Translations under genes and position numbers: made by a program
Notes under the pieces: generated by a model
Told to the model about the DNA's origin: nothing
Database searches by the model: none
Seen by the model: the letters and a program-made list of their open reading frames with translations, nothing else
Source: Hemerocallis citrina
Taxonomy: Eukaryota; Streptophyta; Magnoliopsida; Asparagales; Asphodelaceae
Direction: 5' to 3'
Length of the DNA: 64,000 nucleotides
Assembly: GCA_017893485.1 (NCBI GenBank)
Contig: CM030358.1
Span: forward strand, 253,435,228-253,499,227
Part shown: positions 1-11,190 of the stretch, in pieces
Layout of the letters: each line of letters opens with the position of its first letter
Numbering within the stretch: position 1 is the first letter of the stretch

Positions 1-18
1 GCTTTGCGCACTTTTTAC

Positions 19-285
19 TGTTGGATATATTGGTATATTCTCTCTATATAAATATAGCACGTGCATATGTGTAATACGTGTAATGAACGTACAATTGATT
101 GGATATTGGAACGCGGATTTGTGGGCTTATAACCCGATACCCAAACCAGTATTTAGGAATAAATACTGGCTTGTGATAGCAGTCTAGGTATTCCAATTTT
201 GATACCTAGGGTGAATATCTCAAGCAACTTAGATCTAGAGAAAAACCCTAATTTCCCAATTGTTAATTTCTCACAAAACCTAACA
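19..285 (+). repeat. 5' LTR of A1
   Basis: The repeat starts TGTTGGATAT and ends CCTAACA. A TATA-like box (TATATAAATA, 46-55) and a nearby ACGTG motif mark the likely U3 promoter. It is nearly identical to 5614-5880. Confidence 0.95.
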
Positions 286-482
286 ATCTTGAGATATATC
301 TAATCAATTCGTGAGATTAATCCGGACGGAATACAGACCTTGTTGGATTTCGTCGGATCCTGTTGAAGCCGTCGAAGAATTCGGTCGTCGGAACTCGACC
401 ACCTCCGCCGATGAGCGTCGCCTCCGCTGGCGTCGCCGCGATCTGACCGCTGCCCCCTTGCCAGGCACTGCATCCTCTGCGA

Positions 483-509
483 CCCCCCCCCCCCCCCCCC
501 CCCCCCCCC
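483..509 (+). repeat. Homopolymer run of 27 C
   Basis: An unbroken C run lies in the GC-rich leader of A1. Runs this long are prone to length change and sequencing error, so the exact length is uncertain. The matching leader in A2 has no such run. Confidence 0.9.
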
Positions 510-570
510 TTTTCTCCTCAATCTCTGAGTGAGATCGTTTGAGGGAGGGATCAGATCAGTGTCGGAATCT

Positions 571-625
571 GGGCGTCGACGGCCGCCGCCTCTGGGCGTC
601 GACGGCCGCCGCCTCTGGGCGTCGC
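571..625 (+). repeat. 23-bp GC-rich tandem repeat
   Basis: Two identical 23-bp units (571-593, 594-616) beginning GGGCGTCGACGGCC are followed by a partial third. The A2 leader also has GC-rich tandem repeats in the same place, with different units. Confidence 0.85.
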
Positions 626-821
626 CTCCGCTAGTGTCGACGGCGCCGCCAGACCACCGACGACCCCTTCTTATTTCTCCTCCTTCTTGCGGATCAGTGA
701 CTTCGTCTCGTCCACTTTTCTCAATTTCTGTGTGAGATCGAAAGAGAAAGAGAGGAGGAGGAGCACTCTCTGTTTCTTCTTCTATATTCTACTAGTCTTC
801 ACAAATGTATGATTTTGCTGA

Positions 822-992
822 TTTTGTGAAGATGTCGATGCACTACGAGAGCTGAAGAAGAAGAAGTTGGATGAGTGGTTGCTGATCACTTCGTCGAGGA
901 GTGCAAAATGGTGGTACTCGGCATTTCAGAATGCTACTGCCATGGTTGGTGCCGGAGTTATGAGGCAAGCAGTGAGGCTATGATGATATTGC
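822..992 (+). pseudogene. Captured exon piece of an LHT-type amino-acid transporter
   Basis: From 822 one frame stays open and reads through KKLDEW, then [16 protein letters not shown] and [12 protein letters not shown]. This matches the N-terminus of plant lysine/histidine-type amino-acid permeases (AAAP family), whose conserved start is an acidic/basic stretch, '[16 protein letters not shown]' and then the first membrane helix 'T-A-M-V-G-A-G-V'. Similarity ends near 962, where the helix should continue into LPYAM; the frame then runs into a stop. What follows (about 975-1050) matches the sister element A2 and so is element sequence. The transporter piece is absent from the equivalent place in A2. 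It lies inside the retrotransposon in sense orientation and is too short to make a working transporter. The family call is firm; LHT rather than another AAAP subgroup rests on the motif. Confidence 0.85.
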
Positions 993-1119
993 TTGAAGTA
1001 GATCCAAATGTGAATGGACTGGACAAGATCCAAATAAAAGATAAGTTCTTTCATTTTTCTCATATTAAATCTTTGTTAAATATTTTGCTATGTGCTGAAA
1101 GTTCAAAATATTAGTTTTA

Positions 1120-3180
1120 AGTTTATTTTGAACTGTAGAATTACGGTGATGCTAAGTGGTTAAGTTCAAGACTGTATTAATCATTTGTTTAATTAAATAC
1201 AAGTTGAACAATTGTTTTGGCTATGTGCTAAAACCAATTTTTTTTTTTTTTGTGATAAGTTAAACTGTATGTTAACTATAAAATTCGGATCTCTAATCAA
1301 ATTATTGCAAGAATTAGATGTGCTAATAATTTGTTTAATTGGCTAATCTTTAACAATTTGATGAATGTAGGAACTTTAATGTTGCCTACAAATTGTGTAT
1401 GTTGGAGACGATGGATACGCATCACGGTTGAATAAGTCTGCACCACGCAGGCTTCTCCATCGAATTTGGAAAACACTTCTAACTTGAAGTGTCGGTATGA
1501 TCTACTCTAATCTTGCTTAGTACTTTCATGTGATGAATGTGTTAACGTTTTGTGCGTTTGATCATATGATTGAGAGTTTTAGATTATAGTTATTCACACT
1601 CTAGAAAACTAGCATGTTTAGGGTTGTTAAGTGTTTTATCATACTATGTGTATAGATATTTTGACAAATCCATTGTTTGCAGTTTGTGTGAGATTACATA
1701 TTTGCTTCTCTAAAATTTAAAATAAAATAAAATTGAATAAGATGTATAACAAATGTCTGTAACTTAGGATAGAGCATCTCTTAATATAGAATATGACTCT
1801 ACTAGTTACGTTTTGTTCCTTCTCGTTCATTGTACTGTGTGTGCAAAGTTGAATTATAATGTGTTAATCATTATCTCATTTAGCGTTATGAAGATGATGA
1901 AGAACGAATAAAGGAAAGAACTCTTCACTCAATGTGTTTGAGCAAGTGGACATTGTTAGAACCATTAGAGAAAGCAAATAATTTTTGTAAAATGGGATAT
2001 AGTAATTTTGTATTAACTTTTATAAAGTGCATATATTGTCAATCGTATGTATAAGTTGAGTTTAACAAATGAAACAATTAATAATAATAGTTCTAATTGT
2101 GTTCTTGAACATAGCATAATTGGCTAAGATTTGAGAACTATATATTCAATTGTTTGTGAGAAAATGTGATCTAATTATCAAAACTGTGGGGAAATGGAGT
2201 TAAAAGCTATTGAGTTAAAGCTTTAACATCCAAGTTGTTTTGAAATTTAGAATCACTATGAACTATATATTAAATTGTTTGTTCTTGTTAAAACTCATAA
2301 CTCTACTAAATGACACTCCATTAAATATGACAAATATGAAAGTTGTGCTCAGATTATGATCACTAGAAAATCATTTAGTATGGTCTCTAGGAGCACAAAA
2401 TTTCTTGAGTCAATACATTTTGATATTTATGATCTCAGTAGCTTTGTGACTAGATGAGACAATTGTTGGTCAGAAGTATTTTAATTGCTTTTGTAGTTGA
2501 TTAATATAAGTCTGTTATATATATGAAGAATGAAGCACTTATTATTCTTAACGAATTAAAAATTATAGTTAAATGCTAAAAATCAAGGGTTCAGATTTGA
2601 TAGAGGTGGTAAATATGTTTTAACAACTTTAGAGAAGTTTGCATTGGGCATAATCTCTAGTGCACTTTACTTACAACAGTCAAACGGTATTGATAAAAGT
2701 TAGAATCAAACACTTAGTGAAATGTTGAATTCTATATTATTGACTGTTGTTTGTCTGGTGTAATTATGAGTGATGTTGTATTGTTAATCATATCTCTAAT
2801 GTGTTAAAACACAAACAGTTTTGTTAAAGAGAAAATGTGTGTTGTGATACTTTTGTTAGAGTACATGACCCTAGAAGGCCTAAAGTAGGACCTACAACAA
2901 ATATTTGTGTGCTTAGAAAGTGCAGAATGTAGCTCTGTGGACAGATGTTGGATCTATCTAATTTGTGTTAGAAGAGTCTAGACTAGCAAAGTTCTTTGAG
3001 GATATATTCATCAAAGATAAATGTATGAAATAATCTAGTCCTACAGACATGTTCAATGATTCACAGTTGGAATCAAGAACCAGCCTTACTGACACTTGAA
3101 AACTTGAATGACAAATGAGCTAAGAAGAGTCTTTAGTAGACAATGAGATGATTCTGTGTCATACAATAATACTTTAATTT
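1120..3180 (+). other. Non-coding AT-rich interior of A1
   Basis: No reading frame or family motif is visible in this 2-kb stretch. Several segments reappear, reverse-complemented, in A2 between about 32310 and 34490, so it is element sequence and not host DNA. Confidence 0.75.
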
Positions 3181-3181
3181 A

Positions 3182-4595
3182 GTTGATCTGCCGAAAGGGG
3201 CTAAAACTATAGTAAGTAAGTGGGTTTTGTAGAAGAAACTTAATTTTGATTGTTCAGTAGCAATTTTAATGCTTTTTAGTAGCTAACAGATTGACTGAGA
3301 AAAATAGGGTAGATTTATTTGATGTCTACTCACATGTTTGTCATATTGCTACAATAAGTATTCTTCTTACCCTTACATCTATTGAAAATTTTGTCATCCA
3401 TAAAGGATAATTAAAAGGCTTTGTACTTGATGTTTTGTACTGAACAGTTTTGTACTGAAAAGTTTTGAACTAATATGTTTAGCGAACAAGATTTACAATT
3501 TAGTAAAATCATTGTATATTCTTAAAACATGTATAGCCAACGAATAAATAATTTGACAAATTTTTGAAAGAGCCTAGTATATGAATCAAGTAATTCAGAT
3601 CAGTGCCTTCAACTTTGTAGTGTGTCAAATATAGTGGCTATTATTTACTTTAACTGTTGATATGCAAGTTCTTGGAAGTGACCTCTTTATCACAAATAAA
3701 GTTAAAATTGTGCTATCCAAATAATTCAACATGAAAACCTAGGTAATGTGGACACCATAGGTATAAGGGTGAGTTTTCAGTTGTCAAGAGATAACTCTTA
3801 GTCAAACTCATCAAATCAAAATGTGTTTCAAAAGTGGGGATATAGTGATTGAAAGAAAGTGTGTTTTGAAACACCTTATGATTATGATAAAAGGTTGACA
3901 CCTAATGATGGTGCAACTATGAGACATGTAGATCATTCTAAAGGAATTGACAGTCTCATGTATACAAAGATCTGCACTAGATTAGACAAAGCCTTTGAAA
4001 TAGGTATGATCTGCAGATTCACTAATAATCCCATACACATTTGAGTGCCCTTAAGAGGCTAATGAGATACCTGAGTGGTATTCAAGAGTTTGCTTTGTGC
4101 TACTCTAGTCATTCTTCGAATGAATGACTGACCTGATGCATTATGATACTCAGAATTTAGTGAAAGTCGATAACTAGTAGATATGCGTTTACACTAAGAG
4201 AAACAGAAATGTTATGGAAACAAAAAGCAAACAGACACTGTGCTATCATCCATGAAATCAGACCTCTATGTGTAATCCTCTGCAGGGGAAAAGGCTGAGT
4301 GGATTGAAGAAATTGTTGTTAGTTATCCATTAAGAAGTTTAAGTAACTCTCTAATTCTGTTATACGACTATCAAGCTACAATGCACTGTAGCTCATAACT
4401 CACTCTATAATAGTAAGAGGAGTATATTAAGGCTGAAAGAAGCCTAGTTGAACTTTCTCATAGATAAAGTGCAATTGCGACAAGTATGGCTAATGCTCTT
4501 GCTAAGAGACTTGAAAGTGATCTAATTATCAAAACTGTGGGAGAAAGTGGAGTTAAAAGCTATTGAGTAAAAGGCTTTAATATCCAAGTTGTTTT
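3182..4595 (+). pseudogene. Degraded Copia reverse transcriptase-RNase H
   Basis: Translating across frames recovers the order of a Ty1/Copia polyprotein C-terminus. It begins at 3182 with VDLPKGAKTIVSKWV, the start of the RT domain. A decayed palm region follows, then motifs like LVKSLYILK, and finally the RNase H end, including QATMHCS near 4375 and a piece reading LAKRLESDLIIKT at about 4499-4537. There are many stops and frameshifts, so no protein is made. The shared pol decay in A1 and A2 suggests that the family moved as a non-autonomous element. Confidence 0.8.
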
Positions 4596-5601
4596 GAAAT
4601 TTAGATTCCAATTGGAGCCATAAAGAAGTTCAAACTTAAGCATCAATTTTAGGCAATTGACATGTTTTAGATAATTTTGATGATTCGACATAAATTCCAC
4701 AAATATATAATGTCATTCCAATTTTGATGGTATTATATTTCTAGGAAATTTACTTAGAATAATCATATTATTCCAATATGAAACATGAAAACTTGTCGAT
4801 GTGTTTCCGATGATTAAATTGTCCTAAACATCATTCCAATTTTGATGATATGTCTTTTATGGATACATATTTCATTCCAATTTTGATGATTCAATGTTAA
4901 ACCATGATTGAAACGACAGTCTTTTCATTCCAATATGAAACATAGTATGGTTCTTGTGTAGAAACTATAAAGTTCATGTACTTTACTTATTAAAGATACT
5001 TGATTGTGATGCTTGCGTTACATTTTTGCTAAGCTAATTATGAATTGTACTAAGTTCTTTTGTGGAACTAGATACTATATGAAATTTGTTGGAATTCTTA
5101 GAGATGTGTCTCTTGATATTCTTGTAATCTATAAGCTAGCAAAGATGGAGGAGTTGAATTTGTCAACATAGATTTCAAAAATAATGATTTGCTCAAAATG
5201 GAGGAGTAAACATAAAGCAGTGTGCAAGGATATAATTTCCGTTTATTTCTTTCGAGAATAAATTAGTCACTTGCATGGTAAAACTTCTGTTGAGTTTAAG
5301 ACTCTTGTGTTCATGAGCTTAAAACTCATATTTTGTTCTTGAAGTTTATTTGCTTTGTTTGATTTTGAAACTATGACAGATTATTCCAGTTGGTTTAGTC
5401 TATGTGAACTATTCTGAATTGGATATGGTTTGGAACTATTTAATTATATTGGTTTAGTCTTGATTGAACTATTCAGTTTTATAATTCTATTGGTTCTTAT
5501 GAAACTATACCTTTATGATGCTTTTCCTTTATGGACTGCTATCAGCCAGTCAGTTGTATACTGATCTGATGAGATAATCCTGTACTTTATATATTGAGAA
5601 T

Positions 5602-5613
5602 ATAGGAGGAGAT
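5602..5613 (+). other. Polypurine tract of A1
   Basis: The run ATAGGAGGAGAT lies directly before the 3' LTR. The same tract, reverse-complemented, adjoins the A2 LTR at 29944. It is the expected primer for plus-strand DNA synthesis. Confidence 0.8.
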
Positions 5614-5880
5614 TGTTGGATATATTGGTATATTCTCTCTATATAAATATAGCACGTGCATATGTGTAACACGTGTAATGAACGTACAATTGATTGGATA
5701 TTGGAACGCAGGTTTGTGGGCTTATAACCCGATATCCAAACCAGTATTTAGGAATAAATACTGGCTTGTGATAGCAGTCTAGGTATTCCAATTTTGATAC
5801 CTAGGGTGAATATCTCAAGCAACTTAGATCTAGAGAAAAATCCTAATTTTCTAATTGTTAATTTCTCACAAAACCTAACA
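5614..5880 (+). repeat. 3' LTR of A1
   Basis: This is the second copy of the 267-bp LTR, ending CCTAACA and followed by the TTTAC duplication. The differences from the 5' LTR are C/T or A/G changes, including several near the 3' end. Confidence 0.95.
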
Positions 5881-5885
5881 TTTAC

Positions 5886-6038
5886 TACGTACCTTATCTG
5901 GCCCAATCTTAACCCCTCCTTGTAGCTCTAAATATCCATTTATGATAATGGAGATTGTGCTACATCAATAGTGGAGTAGAAGTGGTGCATAAGTAGTGAC
6001 TATTGGATTGATTTTATTTTAATCCTCTGATCTTAACA
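5886..6038. other. Short intergenic stretch
   Basis: AT-rich sequence lies between A1 and the Helitron. I see no reading frame, repeat or element border in it. Confidence 0.5.
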
Positions 6039-6356
6039 TCTCTACTATTATAATGGGAGAAGGGCTTAGTGTCATTTGTCATCGTTTGTCATTTTGTCAA
6101 TACGTGCAGCGCACGTGTTGGTTTTTTTTTTTATCCTTTTCATTCCACCTCCCCATTTTTTCACGTGCAGCGCATGTGTATAATACTAGATTTTTTTGGG
6201 TCCTTTTCATTCCCCTCCCCATTTTCCACACGTGCAACGATAAACAATTTTTTATTCTTTTTTGTACGTGTGCCAACACGTGCAGCGCACGTGTTGGTAG
6301 TTTTTTTTTTGTCCTTTCCATTCCCGTCCACGTGCATCGCACGTGCATGATACTAG
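6039..6356 (+). mobile_element. Small non-autonomous Helitron
   Basis: It starts TCTCTACTATTATAA, a typical plant Helitron 5' end, and ends ACTAG. About 11 nt before the end is a hairpin (6329-6345): CACGTGC, loop ATC, GCACGTG. It sits between a host A (6038) and T (6357), with no target duplication, as Helitrons do. No Rep/helicase is encoded. The body repeats 3'-end-like blocks (pyrimidine stretch plus CACGTGCARCGCA(C/T)GTG) around 6106-6120, 6162-6190, 6229-6240 and 6278-6295. One of these is followed by an ACTAG near 6186-6190, like a spare terminus. Confidence 0.85.
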
Positions 6357-7335
6357 TTGATTATAATTCCCTTGTAAGTTGTAACTCATAACACATTGGA
6401 TTTTCCAGTTATGCCTCTTTCTAAGTTATTGTTTTCAGTCCATATATATAAGATGCTTGATCTCTCCCTTGATATATGAATATATGAATATAATGCAACA
6501 AGCTGACATCTCATCTTTATCTAAATCTGCCTCTCTGAACTCATATCTATTATCTCTAACAAGAATTGAACACTTGTTATTGATTGGATTTTCCGTCCAA
6601 CCATCTGCACATGTGGACGTCTAATCCGGAGGTGTAATACCGACAGCAGGACTGTCCGTTTGTTGTTCGGACATAGAACAGCGGTATAGGAGAAAATAAT
6701 AATTTCCTTCAATAATTAACTCAGTTATAATATCAAGTCAACCATTTACCTTATATGAACAATCATTATTATTTACTTGATAACTAAATTTTTTCTTGAT
6801 ATTAGAGGTGAGTTAATAGAGAAAAGTATTTATTTGCTTCGGTTTTTCTAACAAGATTCACATTTATCATCGTGATCTCCATATCCTAAGGTGTATGGGT
6901 ATAGAATATCAAGTGGACAGGATGGGTGCTTCTTATGAACACACCAATCTGTCCAATTTGTTTTGTTTTTTAAATTCATTTTGCAACCACTTTCATGATT
7001 AAGTGATCTCGGACTCGATTCTTTATACTTTATGATCTTAGAAGATGGAGTTCAAGATGAGTAATGAGGAGTGGCGCACCAAGTGCTTATAATCACTCTA
7101 TATAGCTACACAAACCTCCTCATGTAGATTTAGAGTCCCTACGACAAATAACATACCTAACATAACATAATAAAAAGATGTATGCTCCGTAGTCAATACC
7201 ATGAGAATCAGATATGCCTTGTAAAGCAATTGTGTGTAGTGTCCAAAATCTTTTCTTTTTGATGGTCAAGACTACAATTCAAAGTATTTAGGCATTGGAC
7301 CTGGAAACCTCGGGGCTAATGCATGTCGGGCACTC
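6357..7335. other. Intergenic stretch, unassigned
   Basis: I see no gene, LTR border or inverted-repeat end in this AT-rich kilobase. One segment (6590-6690) is less AT-rich than its surroundings but has no coding pattern that I recognise. Confidence 0.4.
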
Positions 7336-7528
7336 AAAATATATATATTTATTTTATTTTTTTTTTCTTTGTTTGGAGATTACAGTTTGGAGATTAGAGG
7401 TGACCGTGTCACCGCTTCATTAATGATAAATTAACGAAACAAAATAAGAGTAGTTACATAGATCTAGCCTACCACTACATCTACCACAAAATACGGTGCA
7501 AATACATACATAACTCTAACTCGCACTC
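7336..7528 (-). mobile_element. 3' tail of an L1-type LINE, cut off by a hAT insertion
   Basis: On the minus strand this reads as the end of a plant LINE: the last codons and 3' UTR, then an A-rich tail (plus-strand T/A run 7340-7372). It joins the zinc-finger RT remnant at 10435-11190 once the hAT element between them is removed; the two ends carry the 8-bp duplication of that hAT. Confidence 0.65.
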
Positions 7529-7861
7529 TAGGGATGGCATTCAGGCCACTCGGGCCGGTCTTGGCCGGGTTTGACTGGGCTTTGACCGGTCCCGGGCGTA
7601 CCCGGGCCAGGCTCCTCCACTACGCGGGCCGGGCTCAAGGTTGGAAACCTTGGCCCGGACCTGGCCCTCGGACCCAAGTGTGGGGGCCGGGCCAAGTCGG
7701 GCCCGTGTTTAGGGAGAATTTTTTTTGTGTGTAAAATATTAAAGATCAAGTATATGGATTTGTAATTTCATAACAATTGCAAAGAATAAAATTTCATAAA
7801 TAAATTTAATTGAAATTTATTACACTTATGATGGTACAAAAAATTTAATTGAAATTTTTTA

Positions 7862-8432
7862 CACTTATGCCCCACACGATGCAATACTAGATTTTGATCA
7901 TGTTGCTTTTACTCGTAAATTTGAGAATATTTTGACTAGGTTATATGATTCTTATGATAGAATTTATTCATCTAACACTAATCAAACACAAACACAAACA
8001 AAAATTGTTGATTCTTCTTCTTCTTCTTCCTCCATATTAGCAAAAGGAAAGAGTCAAGCTAGTATTGGTGTTTTAAATCTTATTAAATCAAAAAATACAA
8101 GAACCAATTCTCCAAATGAGTTGAATTGGTATAATGCACAAAGTACAATTGAAGATGTAGAAGATGTATTACAATTTTGGAAGAGTAATGAAGCAATTTT
8201 TAATATTCTTTCTCGTATGGCTAAAGATCTGCTAACAACACCGGTGTCAACTGTTGCATCGGAAAGTGCTTTTTCTCTTGGTGGCAGGATAATGAGCCCG
8301 AGCAGGAACCGATCGACAGCCAAAAATTTGGAGATGCTAGTAGGCGCTGAAGATTGAATGAAAGCAGAAGAGAGAACTCAAGACTTACTTGAAGCACAAG
8401 CTGGAACTGGATCAATAGGTAGCGATGAATGA
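7862..8432 (+). pseudogene. hAT transposase C-terminal part (dimerisation domain)
   Basis: The open stretch contains LDFDHVAFTRKF, a serine run, then the hAT C-terminal dimerisation domain: NELNWYNAQ, VLQFWKSNEAIFNILSRMAKDLL, TPVSTVASESAFSLGGR (in order, from about 8110). The frame is cut by a TGA at 8355 where the family has a Trp (D-W), then stays open to 8432, so the true C-terminus was about 25 residues longer. A 30-bp direct repeat at 7801-7870 precedes it. The N-terminal half of the same kind of protein is on the other strand at 8708-9557. The middle third, with most catalytic residues, is missing. Confidence 0.9.
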
Positions 8433-8707
8433 ACGATTATAGTCAATTTACATTAAAATGTTGTTCAATATATTGTAATTAATTGGAAAATTTAGGGTGA
8501 TGAGATTCTATATTTAGGTTAAGTTGAAGTGCACGACAATAGTCTAATGCCTTCTCTTCAATCTAAGTAGAGGCCATCTCGATTTTTAAATTCAAGTAAT
8601 TTCTTTGATTTGTAATTTGATCTAATTTGTATGAAATTTTATTCATGTACTTCATTTTATTTAAGAATTTCAAATTTATTAAATCATGTACTTCATTTAT
8701 TCAAATT

Positions 8708-9557
8708 TTATGCTTTCATAATGTGTGTGGCTATAATTTCACCCTTATGTGGGTACCTAACATATCCAAAAGAAATTATTCTCTTTTGAAGTACCCAATC
8801 CGAATCTATCCAATGACATGTTACACACATCATTGGAACGCCGTTTACTTTTACCCACCCATCCGATATCAATGAAACTCTAGTGTTTAGTGATTTTAGT
8901 GTTGCTATAAAAAAAATCCTTAGTCTCATTGTAAACTAATTTACAATCACTCTTAAAAACATTCCTAGCAATCTTTTTATAATGGGGATTGAAGGAGCTT
9001 TGTACAAAAGTCTCAACATATTTTTTTTCACCAAAAGAATATGGCAATTTATCCCTAATTACTAATTTAGCCATTTTCCTACGAACATGGTCGTGATCAT
9101 AGCTATGACTATTTAGTTGACCGGTTTTAGGATGTATTTTTTGTTGTGTGAGATTATCTTTCGAAAATTGTGGTTGATATTTGTTTAAGTGACGTTGAAG
9201 TGTACCCGTGCCCGATCCTATTTTAAACTTATATGGTGTTTGACACTTCTTACATATTTTAAGTCCTACACTCTTATCATTTTGTGAAGGAACAAAATTG
9301 AAATAATTGTGAACTTCGGAAGTAGTCCCTCTTGTTTTCCTTGAGGTTAGAGAAGGACTTTATTTCGATGGTTGTGGTTCTACATGATCTTCTATTTCTA
9401 TAGGATTTGAGTGTGTTTCATTCAAATCGGAAAAACTATTATAATTCATGAATGTTTCTTCACTATCAATATATGGGTTTGGAATGGAAGGAATGTGATG
9501 ACTAGTAGATTCTTGACTACTATGTCTACCACCACCGCGTGATCGATTAGAGGCCAT
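8708..9557 (-). pseudogene. hAT transposase N-terminal part with BED zinc finger
   Basis: Starting at ATG 9557, the minus strand reads a Ser-rich leader and a stop after QPSK (9360). Downstream, in broken frames, come a BED finger (CKKC...GTGTLQRHL, about 9165-9270), then MAKLVIRDKLPYSFGE (9074), SSFNPHYKKIARNV and, in another frame, SLISDGWVKVNGVPM...HWIDSDWVLQKRII...HKGEI. These are the family's order of BED finger, DNA-binding region and first catalytic block. The last His of the BED finger appears to be replaced by Tyr (HLNKY). Coding stops at about 8708, exactly where the inverted C-terminal part's downstream sequence begins. Confidence 0.85.
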
Positions 9558-10434
9558 TTAACTATAAAAAACTAGTGCATGTAAAAATTAGAGAGAAAAC
9601 AACAACTAAATGTATGGCAACTAATAATTAAAAACAAACGACAATATCAAGAACTAGTGAGTGAGTAGTGTATGTTTCTTTTACCACTTTACCAAAATTA
9701 AAAATAAAATCTAAAAAAATGAGAGGAAGAAGATCAAGAAAACCCAAATTATATGAGAATAATGAATAATCAACTATGTTAATTCTACAAATTAAAATTA
9801 TACTCAAATATCGTAACAAAGTTGAGACTTGAGAGCTAGGAGTAGAAGTAGTATTGATTGTTGTTGTTGAATGTTGATGAGTTGATCACTTGATTGTTGT
9901 TGATTTTCCTTCCTTCAAAATGTAGAGAGATTTGATCTTGATCACTTGAGAGAGTGTTGATCACCTAATTGTTGTTGTTGATTCGAGAAATAGTAGAGAG
10001 AATGAGAGATTTGAGTGAATTAGTGAAGAGAAATGAAAGAAATGGTATGGTATTTATAGAATATGCCATTTTTTTGATTTCCTAAAGTACCCCCCAAAAC
10101 TAGCCAGTATAAATCCGTTGGGAGGCATTTTTGTAATTTTTTAAAATTATTTTCTGGAATAAATAAATAAATAAATAAATCTGGCCAGTAGCCAACGGTC
10201 GGCCTGGACAGGCCTGAGCCCGGGCAGGCCGATTCAGTCGGGCCCGGGCCTCGAGCGGGCCAGGCCTAACCGGGCTAACTGGAAAAAATTTGGGACCGAC
10301 CAAGACCGGGGGTTAAGGGGGCCGGGTTGCGGTTAAGCCCGAGTAGGAGGGAGCCAGGCCGGGCCGTGGCCCGGACGGGCTGGGCCGGGCCGGTCCCGAG
10401 CTGGCCTGGACCTGATGCCATCCCTATCGCCCTC

Positions 10435-11190
10435 CATCACAACTCTTGCTCTGCCTACACCCCCTCCTCCGAGCGAACTCTACTCTTTGTACCTGCTTGA
10501 CTTACCCAAGCATGGATGGACGCAAAAAAATTATGCATCATTACAGGAAATCTGCTATTGTGATTATGAAAACACAACTCGTTACGATCTAGCCATAGAC
10601 CCCATAATGTAGCAGCTGCAGAGATATTCCAAACTTTTTTAAGCTCCTTCCTAACTACCCTCGCTTTCCATTGACCCCAAATCTCTAATGTAGAGCTTGG
10701 ACACTCAAATATCCCAAAGTCTAAGCACACTACTTCCTAAGCTAACCTTGCCCTAGGACAAGTGAATAGAATGTGGTTAGTGTCCTCATCTTCTACCGGG
10801 CATCTCTAACACCTAACATCCAACTGCAGGTTGCGTTTGCGAAGGTTGACTTTTGATAGAATTGCATCGTTCACAACAAGCCAAAGGAAATCTTTCACTT
10901 TTATTGGTGCATCGGTTCTCCAGATTGAACTGGCATCTTTTCTTCTAATACCTCCATCATTTAGCCACTTGTACATAGACGACACTGTGAATGTATCATT
11001 AGGCTCTAAGTTCCAATTTCTCTCATCGTCCGCTCCGTTAAGGTACTGTCTCTCTGTTCTAATGAAGTCCTTCAGAATCTGCAGTTCAAGAAAACATTCC
11101 TACGTTGGCTGATCCCGTAATTGAATCTTGAGTCTACCATTTCTCCAAACCTCCTTGATAAGCGTATCAATGTTCACTGTTTCTTCGGCA
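10435..11190 (-). pseudogene. LINE reverse transcriptase C-terminus (zf-RVT domain)
   Basis: Read on the minus strand from about 11170, with a few stops and frameshifts, this gives VWRNGRLKIQLRDQP, NDTFTVSSMYKWLND, SSIWRTDAPIKVKDFLWL, ILSKVNLRKRNLQLDVRC, EDTNHILFTCPRA and then IWGQWKARV. This is the zinc-binding domain found at the C-terminus of plant L1-type retrotransposon proteins. The upstream endonuclease and RT core are not in the window. The open piece 10455-10730 is the last part. It continues at 7528 after the hAT insertion. Confidence 0.88.

Larger units (their letters stand above)
14..5885 (+). mobile_element. Complete LTR retrotransposon A1 with target duplication
   Basis: Two 267-bp direct repeats (19-285 and 5614-5880) begin TG and end CA. 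They are flanked by the same 5 bases, TTTAC, at 14-18 and 5881-5885, so both ends are original. By eye the two LTRs differ at 7 positions, all transitions. A purine tract precedes the 3' LTR. The interior holds a GC-rich leader with a captured host exon piece, a long AT-rich stretch, and a Copia-type reverse transcriptase/RNase H full of stops. No intact protein is encoded, so the copy was mobilised in trans or died after insertion. The interior matches A2 (29673-35434, opposite strand), including the pol remnant, while the LTRs are only partly alike. No good initiator-tRNA(Met) primer site follows the 5' LTR; the site looks decayed. Confidence 0.95.
7521..10434 (+). mobile_element. hAT DNA transposon with 8-bp target duplication
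   Basis: The element runs 7529-10426. Its ends are inverted: TAGGGATGGCAT at the left, and the complement of the same bases (ATGCCATCCCTA) at the right. Flanking 8-mers TCGCACTC (7521-7528) and TCGCCCTC (10427-10434) differ at one base. Subterminal regions are rich in GGCC/CGGGCC motifs, typical of this hAT group. The interior holds both ends of a hAT transposase but in opposite orientation, so the copy is dead. It landed in a LINE. Confidence 0.92.

Noticed and set aside
6053..6391. Overlapping open frames on both strands of the Helitron
   Set aside because: They result from the repeated pyrimidine/CACGTGC blocks, with no domain.
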